Assembly (NCBI RefSeq): GCF_017571525.1
Contig: NZ_JAGETY010000004.1
Location: 186,001 to 250,000 of the forward strand
From: Hymenobacter sp. BT559
Lineage (GTDB): Bacteria; Bacteroidota; Bacteroidia; Cytophagales; Hymenobacteraceae
Direction of reading: 5' to 3'
DNA length: 64,000 bases
A model generated the notes under the pieces. The model was given only the letters and a program-made list of their open reading frames with translations. It was not told where the DNA came from and made no database searches. Shown here piece after piece: positions 48,622-57,749 of this stretch; position 1 is the first letter of the stretch, and each line of letters opens with the position of its first letter. The position numbers were made by a program, and so were the translations under genes.

Positions 48622-50001
48622 TTAAAAGCCTTTCGGCAACTCGATACCTTTAATTGTTTTATACAAACTCAGCGCGTGCTGGTCGGTCATGCCGGCCACG
48701 TAGTCGGTGAGCAGCAGAATTTGCTCGTAAGCTGAGGCGCCGGCCTGGTGGCCGATGGCGCGGTACTGGGCGGGCAGCAGGTCGAGCAGCTTGCGCGAGC
48801 GGTGGTTGTTTTTAGAATCGAAAATGGCGCACAGAAAGGCGTCGAGCAGACCGCCGAGCACCTCGAATCCTGCCGCTTCGATTTCGAGTACCGGGCGCGA
48901 GCGGTAGAGTTTATCAATGCTCAACTGCTGAATTTCCTGGAGAAACTCGTAGCCGCTCAATTCTTTTACTAAAGAGGCATCGTAGGTGCCGGCCAGGATG
49001 GCGGGCACATGCTGGGCAAAGCGAGTGGCAGTTTCATCTACAAGCTGGCCGATGAGCGTGGCGCGCAGGTAGCCTAGCTCTTCCTGCCAGTCGCGCCAGT
49101 GCAGGCCGCTGCTGCCGGCGCCTTTGGGGCGGGCGTTGGGCGCGGCGGCGCGCAGGTTGCGCATGAGCTGCAAGCCGCGCTCATGGTCGATGAGGCCCAG
49201 CTTGAGGCCATCCTCAAAGTCGATGATACGGTAGCAAATGTCATCGGCGGCCTCGACCAGGAAGGCTAGCGGGTGGCGGTGGTAGAAGCCGGCCGGACCA
49301 TCTTTGGGCAGCAGGCCCAGCTCTTCGGCCACCAGCTTGAAGCGGGCGTTTTCGGCCTGAAAGTGGCCGTATTTTTTCTCGCTAGCCCCGTTTTTCTTCT
49401 TTTCAGCGGCGATAACCGACGGGCGCGGGTATTTGGTAAACGCGCCCAGCGTGGCGTAGGTGAGCCCTAGCCCGGCCGAACCGCTGCTGAGCGCCGGGTA
49501 GGTGTGGGTGAGAATGCGGAAGCCCGCCGCGTTGCCCTCGAAGTGCTGCAAATTGGCCTGCTGGGCGGCGCTGAGGCCGGTGATGAAGCGCTCGGCGGCG
49601 CGGCTGGCAAAATAGGCCGAGATGGCATCCTCGCCGGAGTGGCCGAAGGGCGGGTTGCCGATGTCGTGGGCCAGGCAGGCAGCGGCCACGATGTCGCCGC
49701 AATCCTGGGCGAAGTCGGGTAGCTCTTTTTCAATGTCCGGGTCGTTTTCGAGCACGCGGCGGGCCGAAAGGCGGCCTAGCGAGCGGCCCACACAGGCAGT
49801 TTCGAGCGAGTGCGTGAGGCGGGTATGCACGAAGTCGGTTTCGGGCAGCGGCATCACCTGGGTTTTGCGCTGCAAGCGCCGGAAGGCCGACGAAAACACC
49901 ACGCGGTCGTAGTCGGCCAGGTAGGGCGAGCGGCCGGGCATAGGCACCTCGGCAGGGCGGTCGGGGTAGCGGCGAGTAGAAAGCAGGCGAAACCAGGACA
50001 T
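48622..50001 (-). CDS. dgt: dNTP triphosphohydrolase (dGTPase family)
   Basis: 459 residues from ATG 50001 (MSWFRLLSTRRYPDRP). Longer in-frame starts upstream read into an inverted repeat (MLRKLAMTGG) and are not credible. The HD metal site is spread over TRLTHSLETACVGRSLG and AACLAHDIGNPPFGHSGE, with a late FLVEAADDICYRIID. It hydrolyses dNTPs to nucleosides and triphosphate, limiting the dNTP pool. Family name dgt is used in the broad sense. Confidence 0.9.
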   Translation of the reverse strand: MSWFRLLSTRRYPDRPAEVPMPGRSPYLADYDRVVFSSAFRRLQRKTQVMPLPETDFVHTRLTHSLETACVGRSLGRLSARRVLENDPDIEKELPDFAQDCGDIVAAACLAHDIGNPPFGHSGEDAISAYFASRAAERFITGLSAAQQANLQHFEGNAAGFRILTHTYPALSSGSAGLGLTYATLGAFTKYPRPSVIAAEKKKNGASEKKYGHFQAENARFKLVAEELGLLPKDGPAGFYHRHPLAFLVEAADDICYRIIDFEDGLKLGLIDHERGLQLMRNLRAAAPNARPKGAGSSGLHWRDWQEELGYLRATLIGQLVDETATRFAQHVPAILAGTYDASLVKELSGYEFLQEIQQLSIDKLYRSRPVLEIEAAGFEVLGGLLDAFLCAIFDSKNNHRSRKLLDLLPAQYRAIGHQAGASAYEQILLLTDYVAGMTDQHALSLYKTIKGIELPKGF

Positions 50002-50030
50002 TTTTTCAGTGGGCAGTGAGCAGGAAGCCA

Positions 50031-50152
50031 TAAACCCGCCTGTCATTGCGAGCTTGCGAAGCAATCTTTCCTTTCCGCCAGGGGTACTAATCTCGATGAA
50101 GAGGACGACAAGGAGGGATTGCTTCGCAAGCTCGCAATGACAGGCGGGTTTA
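50031..50152. repeat. Long inverted repeat between dgt and the membrane glycosyltransferase
   Basis: Arms of about 43 bases, 50031-50073 and 50110-50152, share GTCATTGCGAGCTTGCGAAG and its complement; both ends contain TAAACCCGCC. The loop includes GGGGTACTAAT. This is the longest copy of the family. Confidence 0.9.
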
Positions 50153-50169
50153 CCACGCTACCCTTCCTT

Positions 50170-51711
50170 ATGAAACACCACTTACCCCTACTCTTCGCGC
50201 TCCTCAAGTTCATCTCTAGCCTGGCGCTGGCCGGCTACGGCACCTACGAGCTGCACCGCGATGAATACCTCTACCTCGACTACGGCCACCATCTGGCCTG
50301 GGGCTACATCGAAGTGCCACCCCTCACAGCCCTGCAAAGCTGGGTGACGCTGGCGCTGGGCGGCGGCTTTTTTTGGGTGAAATTCTGGCCGCTGCTCTGG
50401 GGGGCGCTCACGATATACGTGGTGGTACGGCTGGCCCAGCGGCTGGGCGGCGGGCCGTTGGCGCAGGCGCTGGCCGGCGTGTGCTACCTCACCACGGCCT
50501 ACGGCCGGGTCAACCTGCTTTTCCAACCCAATGCGTTTGAAGTATTTAGCTTCACGCTAGGCCTCTACCTGCTGGTGCGGCACGCGCAGCCCGATGGCCA
50601 GCCGCGCCACCTCTACTGGCTAGGGCTGGTGCTGGGCCTGGGCATTTTGAATAAATACACCACGTTCTTTTTTGGGGCGGCCGTGCTGGTGGCGCTGCTA
50701 CTCACGGCGCCGCGCACGTTTGGGCGGCGGCCCATTTGGCTAGCGGCGGGCCTGGCGCTGCTGGTAGCCGCGCCCACGCTGCTATGGCAGGTGGCGCACG
50801 GGCTGCCGTTTCGCCACCACATGGCGCTGTTGCACGAGCGGCAATTGGTGCACGTATCGGCCGGCGAGTTTTGGAAAGAGCAGGTACTGCTGTGCTTTTC
50901 GGCGGTGCTGGTGTGGCTGCCGGGGCTGTGGGCGGCGCTGCGGGGCCGGCCGGCCCCGGCGACTAGGGTGGTAGGCGCGGTGTACGTGGTGGGGATGCTC
51001 ATTCTCAGTGTTTTGCACGGCAAAGGCTACTATGGCCTGGGCTATTACCCGGCGCTGTTTGCGGTGGGCGCGGTATGGTGGCAGGCGCAGCTGGCGCAGC
51101 GGCCGCGCCTGCGGGTAGCGCTGCTCGGGCTGCCGCTGCTGGTGTGGGCGCCCATCGTGCGCGATATTTTTCCGATACTCTCACCGCCCGCGATGGTGCG
51201 CCTGGGCCAGCGGCCGCTGCACCAGAAGCTAGGCCTCAACCGCTGGGAAGACGGCGAAATCCATCCGCTACCGCAGGACTTTGCCGATATGCTGGGCTGG
51301 CAGGAGCTGGCCGATAAAGCCTGGCTGGCCTACCAGGCGCTGCCCGATTCGACCCGGGCCAGCACCCTCATTAAGTGCGACAACTACGGCCAGGCCGGCG
51401 CCATCAATTATTACAACCGCCACCGCCCGCTGCCCGCTGCTACGAGCTTCAATGGTAGCTATTTATACTGGTTCCCGCAGTGGCCGGCGCGGCCCTACCG
51501 GCATCTGCTGCTCGTGGGCGAAGGCCACCCCGGGGAGCTGGCGCCCTACTTCCAGCACTTCGAAAAGGTGGGCGAAATCACCAATTCCTACGCGATGGAG
51601 CAGGGCACTACCATTTATCTGGGCACTGGCCCTAGCCCGGCGCTGCTGGCCCGCGCTGCCGCCGAGCACCGCGCCGAGCTGGCCGCCTGGGAGGGCAATC
51701 TGCAGCATTAG
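50170..51711 (+). CDS. Membrane glycosyltransferase, ArnT/GT39-like (PMT_2 family)
   Basis: 513 residues from ATG 50170. The first periplasmic loop after span 1 has YGTYELHRDEYLYLDYGHHLAWGY with the acidic residues of this fold, and about ten hydrophobic spans follow to residue 330; the rest is a soluble C-terminal domain (NGSYLYWFPQWP, VGEITNSYAMEQGTT). Such enzymes move sugars from lipid carriers onto lipid A, proteins or glycans on the outer face of the inner membrane. The acceptor is unknown. Starts earlier in frame are repeat-derived. Confidence 0.85.
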   Translation: MKHHLPLLFALLKFISSLALAGYGTYELHRDEYLYLDYGHHLAWGYIEVPPLTALQSWVTLALGGGFFWVKFWPLLWGALTIYVVVRLAQRLGGGPLAQALAGVCYLTTAYGRVNLLFQPNAFEVFSFTLGLYLLVRHAQPDGQPRHLYWLGLVLGLGILNKYTTFFFGAAVLVALLLTAPRTFGRRPIWLAAGLALLVAAPTLLWQVAHGLPFRHHMALLHERQLVHVSAGEFWKEQVLLCFSAVLVWLPGLWAALRGRPAPATRVVGAVYVVGMLILSVLHGKGYYGLGYYPALFAVGAVWWQAQLAQRPRLRVALLGLPLLVWAPIVRDIFPILSPPAMVRLGQRPLHQKLGLNRWEDGEIHPLPQDFADMLGWQELADKAWLAYQALPDSTRASTLIKCDNYGQAGAINYYNRHRPLPAATSFNGSYLYWFPQWPARPYRHLLLVGEGHPGELAPYFQHFEKVGEITNSYAMEQGTTIYLGTGPSPALLARAAAEHRAELAAWEGNLQH

Positions 51712-51894
51712 CACATAGTTAAATTTTACAAGAATCATTTTTAGAACGCCCTGCTCAGCTGGCGTACTTTTAAATTTCTAAACACGCGCTTAGCCTCCCT
51801 GGGCGCTGGCCGACTCCTACAACCACTACTTTCCTGGCGCACGCCAACTACCGGGCGCGCCACCGCTTGCCCTGGCCAGCAACTGAAGACTGAT

Positions 51895-52590
51895 TTAGTG
51901 CTCGTCGGCATCGGGCTGGCGTGGGGAGCCTAGCAGGCGCACGGTGGCGTAGGCAATCAGCAAAAACGCCCAAAATACCACCGTGACGCCCCAGGCCTGC
52001 CAGTTGTGGAAAGGGTGTAGAATGCGCTGCACGATGTCGTAGAAGAGCTTGAATGGGTCGTTGAGAATATCCCAGGAATTGTAGCGCAGGTAACGGCCCA
52101 GGTACACCCCGAAGGCACTCAGGCCCAGCGCCACCGCCACAAACAGCCACCCTAACCAGAAGCCCAGGCGCCGGCGCACCAGCGCGTGCATGTCGAGCAG
52201 CGAGGCGAAGGCTAGCATCAGCCCGTTCCAGGCGCACGACATGATGAGCGCCAGGTCGTACCAGTAAGGCACCCGCGCATGCGGCACCAGGTGAAATAAG
52301 TCAGTAACGAGATAAGGCGCATTCGGGAAAAACAGCAGCCACACCGCCCCTACCGGCAGGAGCAGCCGCGCCTGTGGCGGCCGGGCGGCCAGGCTCAGCG
52401 CCGCGCTCAGGCCAAACGGGATGGCGGCCAGAAAGAGATTCCAGAGCAGAAACACGAACAGCGGCCGCCCCGTGATGAGCACGCGGGCCGCAATGAGCAC
52501 AAAGCTTAGGGCCAGCGACAACCCAAGCACGAAGAACAGCGGCAGGCGGCGGCGCAGGGTGGGCAGCGACAAGGGCATGGCGAGCGACAT
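51895..52590 (-). CDS. DUF1361 family membrane protein
   Basis: 231 residues from ATG 52590 (MSLAMPLSLPTLRRRLP; ATG 52578 is the alternative). Six or so membrane spans are visible, with LFFPNAPYLVTDLFHL and LGRYLRYNSWDILNDP, the sequences that mark DUF1361. The function of this family is not known; members are common in Bacteroidota and Firmicutes. The gene is divergent from the TPR-binding-protein gene. Confidence 0.82.
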   Translation of the reverse strand: MSLAMPLSLPTLRRRLPLFFVLGLSLALSFVLIAARVLITGRPLFVFLLWNLFLAAIPFGLSAALSLAARPPQARLLLPVGAVWLLFFPNAPYLVTDLFHLVPHARVPYWYDLALIMSCAWNGLMLAFASLLDMHALVRRRLGFWLGWLFVAVALGLSAFGVYLGRYLRYNSWDILNDPFKLFYDIVQRILHPFHNWQAWGVTVVFWAFLLIAYATVRLLGSPRQPDADEH

Positions 52591-52686
52591 TGGCGGGGAA
52601 AGGCAGGGGAAAGGTCCGCCCCAAGGCCTACTAAGGTAGGCAAAGCCCGCAAACGGGTTGCTTTTCGGCCCCTCCCCGGCCGGGCG

Positions 52687-52694
52687 TACCTTTG
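52687..52694 (+). promoter_or_regulatory. Promoter -7 element of the TPR-binding-protein gene
   Basis: TACCTTTG lies 30 bases before the ATG at 52725. The nearest upstream TTG (52658-52660) is 26 bases away, a little too far for a good -33. Confidence 0.6.
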
Positions 52695-52724
52695 CGGGCG
52701 CCAACCCTGGCTTTCTTTCCCCGC

Positions 52725-54458
52725 ATGACTAACTCGTACCGCGCCGCCACCCACCAACCGTGGCGGCTGCTTGTGCTACCCCTGCTGCTGCTGAGCCTGC
52801 TAGCCAGCGCCCAGGGCCAGCTTACCCGCTACCGCGCCGGCAAAGCCCAGCTCGACCAGGGCCACTTTGCCGTGGCTATGCAAGAGCTGGAGCCCCTGGC
52901 TCAGCCCATCAACCACTTTGCCCAGGCCCCCGACGCGGGCTACCTCTACGCCGTGGCCGCCACCCGGCTGGGGCAGTGGGCCGAGGCCGAGCAGATGCTC
53001 AATCTCATTCGTAACCAATACCCTACCTATGCCAGCATGGGCGAGGTGCTGTATTTGCAGGGCCAGGTGTCGTTTGAGCAGGGCGACTACGACACAGCGC
53101 TGCGCACCTTGGGCCAATTGCCGGCCGAGCAGTACGCCGCCCCGCGCGAGGCCATGCAAGCCAACTACCTGGCCAAGCTGAAGGACCACGCCACCTGGCA
53201 GCGTCTCCAAAAGCGCTACCCCCAGAGCAAGCTCATCGGCCGGCTGTATGCTGATTATCTGCTGAGTACTGGCACACTTACCGACGCCGACCGCCAGCAG
53301 CTCGACGCGCTCGTGGCGCAGTTTAAGCTCGACCGCAGCCGCTACGCCGCCGCGCTAGCCCCGGCTGCCGCGCCCGTGGCTCCCAAAGCCCTACCGCGCA
53401 AGGGCACCTACAACGTAGGCGTGCTGCTGCCCTTTGAGCTGCAAGACAATAGCTGGCAAACCCAGCGCAGGAATCAGTTTGTAACCGACCTCTACGCGGG
53501 CTTGCGCTTGGCCCAGGACTCGCTGCAGCGCGCCGGCCACCCGGTGCAGCTTTTTGCCTACGACACCGGCGCCGACACCCTCACGCTCAAGAGCGTGCTC
53601 GCCCTGCCCGAGCTGGCCGGCATGGATATGCTCATCGGGCCGGTGTATAAGTCGGGGGCCAAGCTGCTGGCCCGCTACGCCCGCGAGCACCAGATTGTGT
53701 GCATCAACCCGCTCTCGCAGGATGGCAGCTTGGTGCAGGACAATGCCTACCACTACCTCTATTCACCCAGCGCGGCCACCCAAGGGCGCGTGGCGGCGCA
53801 GTTTGCGGCCGTGTCGTTTGGCACCGGCCGGCCTGCCGTGCTGCTGCACGAAGACAGCAAGGATGAGAATGACTTTGCCACCGCCTACCAGGCGGCCTAC
53901 GAAGCAGCAGGCGGCCACATCACGGCCAGCCATGCCTTTCGGCCCGAAGACCCGGCCAGCCTGGGCGCCGCCTTTTTGCCGGCCGAGCTCACCGGCGCCA
54001 GCCACGTGGTAGTAGCTTCCGATGCCCGCAAGGTGGGCCCGGCGGCTTTTCTGGCCCTGGGCACGGTGCCCGCTGCCAGCCGCCCGGCGCTGCTAGTGCC
54101 CGGCACCTGGCTCGATAACCCCAGCCTGGGCGTGGGCCAGCTCGGTAGTGCGGGCGTGTACTACTATCATCCCAAATACTTTGACAAAAATGGCCTGGGC
54201 TACCGGCGCTTCCGCCAGCTCTACCTGGCCAAGCAAAACCTGCCGCCCTCGGTGTTTGCCAGTCAGGGCTTCGAGCTGCTGCTGTTTTTTGGCAATGCGC
54301 TCGCGCAATACGGCCCGGCCTTCCAGGGGGGCCTAGCCAGCGCGCCGCCCCAGCCAGGCGCCATCTTCGAGGGCCTCTCCTACCCTAGCGGCGCCCACGA
54401 CAGCCAAACCGTGCCGCTGCTCAAGCTCAGCAACCTGGAGCCGCAATTGCTACGGTAG
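52725..54458 (+). CDS. Exported TPR plus type 1 periplasmic-binding-protein hybrid (LpoA-like layout)
   Basis: 577 residues from ATG 52725; an N-terminal membrane/signal segment (LLVLPLLLLSLLASAQG) ends near residue 31. Residues about 30-200 look like TPR-type helical repeats (FAVAMQELEPLA, QVSFEQGDYDTALRTLGQLP). Residues about 225-577 form a type 1 periplasmic binding fold (YNVGVLLPFELQDN, DMLIGPVYKSGAKLLARY, PAVLLHEDSKDEND, YYYHPKYFDKNG). This order is that of LpoA, the outer-membrane activator of penicillin-binding protein 1A, but no lipobox is visible. ABC-type solute binding is the alternative. Confidence 0.75.
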   Translation: MTNSYRAATHQPWRLLVLPLLLLSLLASAQGQLTRYRAGKAQLDQGHFAVAMQELEPLAQPINHFAQAPDAGYLYAVAATRLGQWAEAEQMLNLIRNQYPTYASMGEVLYLQGQVSFEQGDYDTALRTLGQLPAEQYAAPREAMQANYLAKLKDHATWQRLQKRYPQSKLIGRLYADYLLSTGTLTDADRQQLDALVAQFKLDRSRYAAALAPAAAPVAPKALPRKGTYNVGVLLPFELQDNSWQTQRRNQFVTDLYAGLRLAQDSLQRAGHPVQLFAYDTGADTLTLKSVLALPELAGMDMLIGPVYKSGAKLLARYAREHQIVCINPLSQDGSLVQDNAYHYLYSPSAATQGRVAAQFAAVSFGTGRPAVLLHEDSKDENDFATAYQAAYEAAGGHITASHAFRPEDPASLGAAFLPAELTGASHVVVASDARKVGPAAFLALGTVPAASRPALLVPGTWLDNPSLGVGQLGSAGVYYYHPKYFDKNGLGYRRFRQLYLAKQNLPPSVFASQGFELLLFFGNALAQYGPAFQGGLASAPPQPGAIFEGLSYPSGAHDSQTVPLLKLSNLEPQLLR

Positions 54459-54478
54459 GTGCTTTGACGCCCAAAACT

Positions 54479-54571
54479 TGTCATTGCGAGCCTGCGAAGC
54501 AATCTTTCCTTAACTGTTGGAATAGTACCCCTAGCGACAAGGAAAGATTGCTTCGCAGGCTCGCAATGACA
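54479..54571. repeat. Inverted repeat before hemL, 33-bp arms
   Basis: Arms 54479-54511 and 54539-54571 (TGTCATTGCGAGCCTGCGAAG type) are perfectly complementary. The loop contains GTACCCCTAGCG, also found in the copy at 61.8 kb. Confidence 0.9.
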
Positions 54572-54611
54572 GACGATTTCGAAAATATAAAGTATTAACA
54601 AACAGATTTTA

Positions 54612-55907
54612 ATGACTTCTTCCGAATCTCTTTTTGCCCGCGCCCAGGAGCTTATTCCGGGCGGAGTCAACTCGCCGGTGCGGGCCTTCCGCTCGGTGGG
54701 CGGCGCGCCCGTGTTTATGCAGTCGGCCCAAGGCGCCTGGCTTACCGATGTCGATGGCAATACCTACGTTGACTTCATCAACTCGTGGGGCCCGATGATA
54801 CTCGGCCACGCCTTCCCGCCGGTGCAGGAGGCCCTGGCCCAAGCATTGCCCAACTCGTTTTCCTTCGGTGCGCCTACCCGGCGCGAGGTCGAGATGGCCG
54901 AGCTGCTCATTGAAATGGTGCCCAGCCTGGAAAAAGTGCGCCTGGTAAACTCGGGCACCGAGGCCACTATGTCGGCCATCCGGGTGGCGCGCGGCTACAC
55001 CGGCCGCCCGAAAATCCTCAAGTTTGAGGGCTGCTACCACGGCCACGGCGACTCCTTTCTGATTGCCGCCGGCTCGGGCGCGCTCACGCTAGGGGCCCCC
55101 GACTCGCCCGGCGTGACCCAGGGCGTAGCTCAGGATACGCTCACCGTACCCTACAACGACCTGGCGGCCGTACGGGCCGCCATCGACGCCAACCCCGAGC
55201 AGCTGGCCGCCATCATCATCGAGCCGGTAGTCGGCAATATGGGCCTCGTGGAGCCGGCCCACGGCTTCCTGGCCGGCCTGCGGGCGCTGTGCACGCAGCA
55301 TGGCATTGTGCTGATTTTCGACGAGGTAATGACGGGTTTCCGCCTCGCCGCTGGTGGCGCGCAGGAGCGCTTCGGCGTGACGCCCGACCTCACCACCCTC
55401 GGCAAAATTATTGGCGGCGGCCTGCCCGTGGGCGCCTACGGCGGCCGCGCCGACATTATGAACCAGGTGGCGCCGGCCGGCAAAGTGTACCAGGCCGGCA
55501 CACTCTCGGGCAACCCCCTGGCCACCGCCGCGGGGCTAGCCCAGCTGCGCTACCTGCACGAGCACCCCGAGGTGTACCAGCAGCTCGAAACCACCAGCAC
55601 GCGCTTGGCTGACGGCACGCGCCAGATTGCCAAGGAGCTAGGCCTGAACTACACCGTCAATCAGGTGGGCTCGATGTTCAGCCTGTTCTTCACCTCCGAG
55701 CCGGTAACGAACCTGGAAGACGCCAAGAAAGCTGATTTGCCGGCTTTCGGGCGCTACTTCCACGCTATGCTGCAGCGCGGCATCTACCTGGCGCCGTCGC
55801 AGTTTGAGGCCCTGTTTATTTCGACCGCCATCACCGACGAGCTGGTGGAGAAGTACCTCACGGCCTGCCGCGAGTCGCTTATCGAGGCGCACGGCCTTTC
55901 GGCGTAA
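54612..55907 (+). CDS. hemL: Glutamate-1-semialdehyde 2,1-aminomutase
   Basis: 431 residues. The PLP lysine is K265 in TTLGKIIGGGLPVGAYGG; other family segments are LIPGGVNSPVRAFRSVGG at the start, NSGTEATMSAIRVARGYT and EGCYHGHGDSFL. It makes 5-aminolevulinate from glutamate 1-semialdehyde in the C5 route to haem. Length is normal. No other haem gene is adjacent. It follows an inverted repeat by 40 bases. Confidence 0.96.
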   Translation: MTSSESLFARAQELIPGGVNSPVRAFRSVGGAPVFMQSAQGAWLTDVDGNTYVDFINSWGPMILGHAFPPVQEALAQALPNSFSFGAPTRREVEMAELLIEMVPSLEKVRLVNSGTEATMSAIRVARGYTGRPKILKFEGCYHGHGDSFLIAAGSGALTLGAPDSPGVTQGVAQDTLTVPYNDLAAVRAAIDANPEQLAAIIIEPVVGNMGLVEPAHGFLAGLRALCTQHGIVLIFDEVMTGFRLAAGGAQERFGVTPDLTTLGKIIGGGLPVGAYGGRADIMNQVAPAGKVYQAGTLSGNPLATAAGLAQLRYLHEHPEVYQQLETTSTRLADGTRQIAKELGLNYTVNQVGSMFSLFFTSEPVTNLEDAKKADLPAFGRYFHAMLQRGIYLAPSQFEALFISTAITDELVEKYLTACRESLIEAHGLSA

Positions 55908-55914
55908 TTTTGCT

Positions 55915-56027
55915 CGCAAGGTCTCGCAAAGTAAAAAGAGGTTTCGCAAGGTGCGGGATTGAATGCTTTTGTTGGCAATTCGCCCCAGGCCCTTGCGAAA
56001 CCTCTTTTTACCTTGCGAGACCTTGCG
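55915..56027. repeat. Inverted repeat between hemL and the next gene, 37-bp arms
   Basis: Arms 55915-55951 and 55991-56027 (TCTCGCAAAGTAAAAAGAGG type) are complementary with one mismatch and a 39-base loop. Sequence differs from the other families in the window. Confidence 0.88.
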
Positions 56028-56046
56028 CTCCTATTTCAATCTGCCT

Positions 56047-56982
56047 ATGCGCCGTTTGCTCAGCCTGTTTCTGCTGCTTTTTTCGCTGGCCAGCTATGCC
56101 CAACCACAGGCTGGCGGCAGCCAGACGCCCGCCGCAGCCAATAAGCAGCTCTTCGACCGCACCATCGACGAGCTGAACTTCCGCACCTTCGAAACGGTGT
56201 ACGACAAGCATTTTACGCGGCAGAAGTACCCTAGCAACTTGCGCACCGCCGCCGCCCGCCGGCAGTTCACCAACTTTGAAAACAACGCCGAGCTGCAAAA
56301 GCTCTTTCTGAATTACAACGGCGTGGCTGAGCGCTATAAGGCGCGCTTCGGCACCGGCCCGCTCACGCTGGCCGAGTTCGAGAAGCAGCTCAACGGCGTG
56401 CTGCGCGACCGCAACTTTGAGTTCTTCATTCGGGGCCTGCCGCACGATGAGAAGTCGGCGCTCGTCCGCACCGAGCAGCGCACCATCAAGCAGGCCCTAG
56501 CGCAGTTCAACGCCAGCGGCGCCCCGGCCGCCAAGCCCGCCCCCGAGCCCGAAGAGCCCCTGGCGGCCGCCGCGCCCCTCACCACCAACGGCCCCGCCCC
56601 CGGCGATGCCGAGCCCACCGCTGCCCCCGCACCCGAGCCCGAAGTGGGGCCGGCCACCCACTCTGCCCTTAGCGAGGCTGAGCCGGCTAGCGTCGGCCCC
56701 GGCTGGGTAGGCTACTTTACGCTGCTGCTGAGCCTGGGCTCGTTTGGCCTGCTGCTCTACACCGTGGCCAGCCTGCTGCCCGAGCTGCGTCGCCTGCGCC
56801 GCCGCGTGCGCGACCTCGAAGCCGAGCAGGCCTACTACGCCGCCCCCGAAGGCGACGAAGCGGCCGACGAGCCCGCCCCGCCCGCCGAGCGCGGCCCTGG
56901 TTTTTTCAGCCGCTTCCGCCCCCAGGCCACCGGCGAGCTGCCCGCCGACAGCTACGACGACCAAGACGACGAGCTTACCTGA
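56047..56982 (+). CDS. Exported protein with C-terminal membrane span, unknown function
   Basis: 311 residues from ATG 56047 (MRRLLSLFLLLFSLASYAQ, signal peptide); longer starts read through the repeat. The region 30-155 is helical and charged (TIDELNFRTFETVYDKHF, LFLNYNGVAERYKARF). Residues about 165-215 are Ala/Pro/Glu-rich, then a membrane span (219-245, GYFTLLLSLGSFGLLLYT) and a basic coiled-coil stretch (ELRRLRRRVRDLEAEQ) and an acidic tail. It could be anchored in the inner membrane. No family recognised. Confidence 0.7.
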   Translation: MRRLLSLFLLLFSLASYAQPQAGGSQTPAAANKQLFDRTIDELNFRTFETVYDKHFTRQKYPSNLRTAAARRQFTNFENNAELQKLFLNYNGVAERYKARFGTGPLTLAEFEKQLNGVLRDRNFEFFIRGLPHDEKSALVRTEQRTIKQALAQFNASGAPAAKPAPEPEEPLAAAAPLTTNGPAPGDAEPTAAPAPEPEVGPATHSALSEAEPASVGPGWVGYFTLLLSLGSFGLLLYTVASLLPELRRLRRRVRDLEAEQAYYAAPEGDEAADEPAPPAERGPGFFSRFRPQATGELPADSYDDQDDELT

Positions 56983-57081
56983 TTGTTGATTGCTGCTAAT
57001 TGATTATCAGCTTAAAACATTGACAATCAACAAGCAGAAATCAACAAGCAGCAACTAACAATCAACCAAATTTCTGATTTC

Positions 57082-57621
57082 GTGATTCTGACCGACCAGC
57101 AAATTCGCGCCGAAATGGAGCGCGGTACCATCGTGGTGCAGCCCTATGACCCTAGCTGCCTGGGTACCAACTCCTACGACGTGCACCTGGGCCGCTACCT
57201 GGCTACCTACGACGACGCGGTGCTCGACGCCCGCCGCCACAATACGATTACCACCTTCGAAATGTCGGCCGAGGAAGGCTACGTGCTCCAGCCCGGCATC
57301 CTGTACCTGGGCGTGACGGAAGAATACACCGAAACCCACGCCCACGTGCCCTTCCTAGAAGGCAAGAGCAGCGTGGGTCGGCTCGGCATCGACATTCACG
57401 CCACGGCCGGCAAGGGCGACGTGGGCTTCTGCAACCACTGGACGCTCGAAATCAGCGTGTCGATGCCCGTGCGCGTGTACCCGGGCATGCCCATCGGCCA
57501 GCTCATTTATTTCGGCCTGCAAGGCGACGTACAAACGTTCTACAACCGCAAGCAGTCGGCCAAGTACAACGAGCGCACCGACCGCCCGGTAGAGAGCATG
57601 ATGTGGAAAAATCGGTTTTAG
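57082..57621 (+). CDS. dcd: dCTP deaminase
   Basis: 179 residues from GTG 57082. It begins MILTDQQIRAEMERGTIVVQPYDP and has the dUTPase-fold motifs LEGKSSVGRLGIDIHATAG and HWTLEISV with the catalytic glutamate, and ends TDRPVESMMWKNRF. It converts dCTP to dUTP to feed dTMP synthesis. The spacer upstream is AT-rich, with short mirrored TTGATT/AATCAA words (56984-57070) and no clear promoter. Confidence 0.92.
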   Translation: MILTDQQIRAEMERGTIVVQPYDPSCLGTNSYDVHLGRYLATYDDAVLDARRHNTITTFEMSAEEGYVLQPGILYLGVTEEYTETHAHVPFLEGKSSVGRLGIDIHATAGKGDVGFCNHWTLEISVSMPVRVYPGMPIGQLIYFGLQGDVQTFYNRKQSAKYNERTDRPVESMMWKNRF

Positions 57622-57749
57622 CGGGCTAGCGGGCTCCGGCGCGGGCTAACCTGCACGGGGGCTTCTGCGTTAGGAAGGGCTAGCCCCGCGCCGACTAGTG
57701 TGGCGCGATAGTTGGCTAGCTTTCTTTCTACCTCACGTTTTGCCCGTCT

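Noticed and set aside
50002..50169. Extended starts for dgt and the membrane glycosyltransferase
   Set aside because: They lie in the palindromic repeat, which gives the same LRKLAMTGGF peptide on both strands.
51712..51894. Possible coding remnant (FLAHANYRARHRLPWP) after the membrane glycosyltransferase
   Set aside because: No start codon and only about 38 codons after a stop; could be a chance frame, so not listed as a gene.
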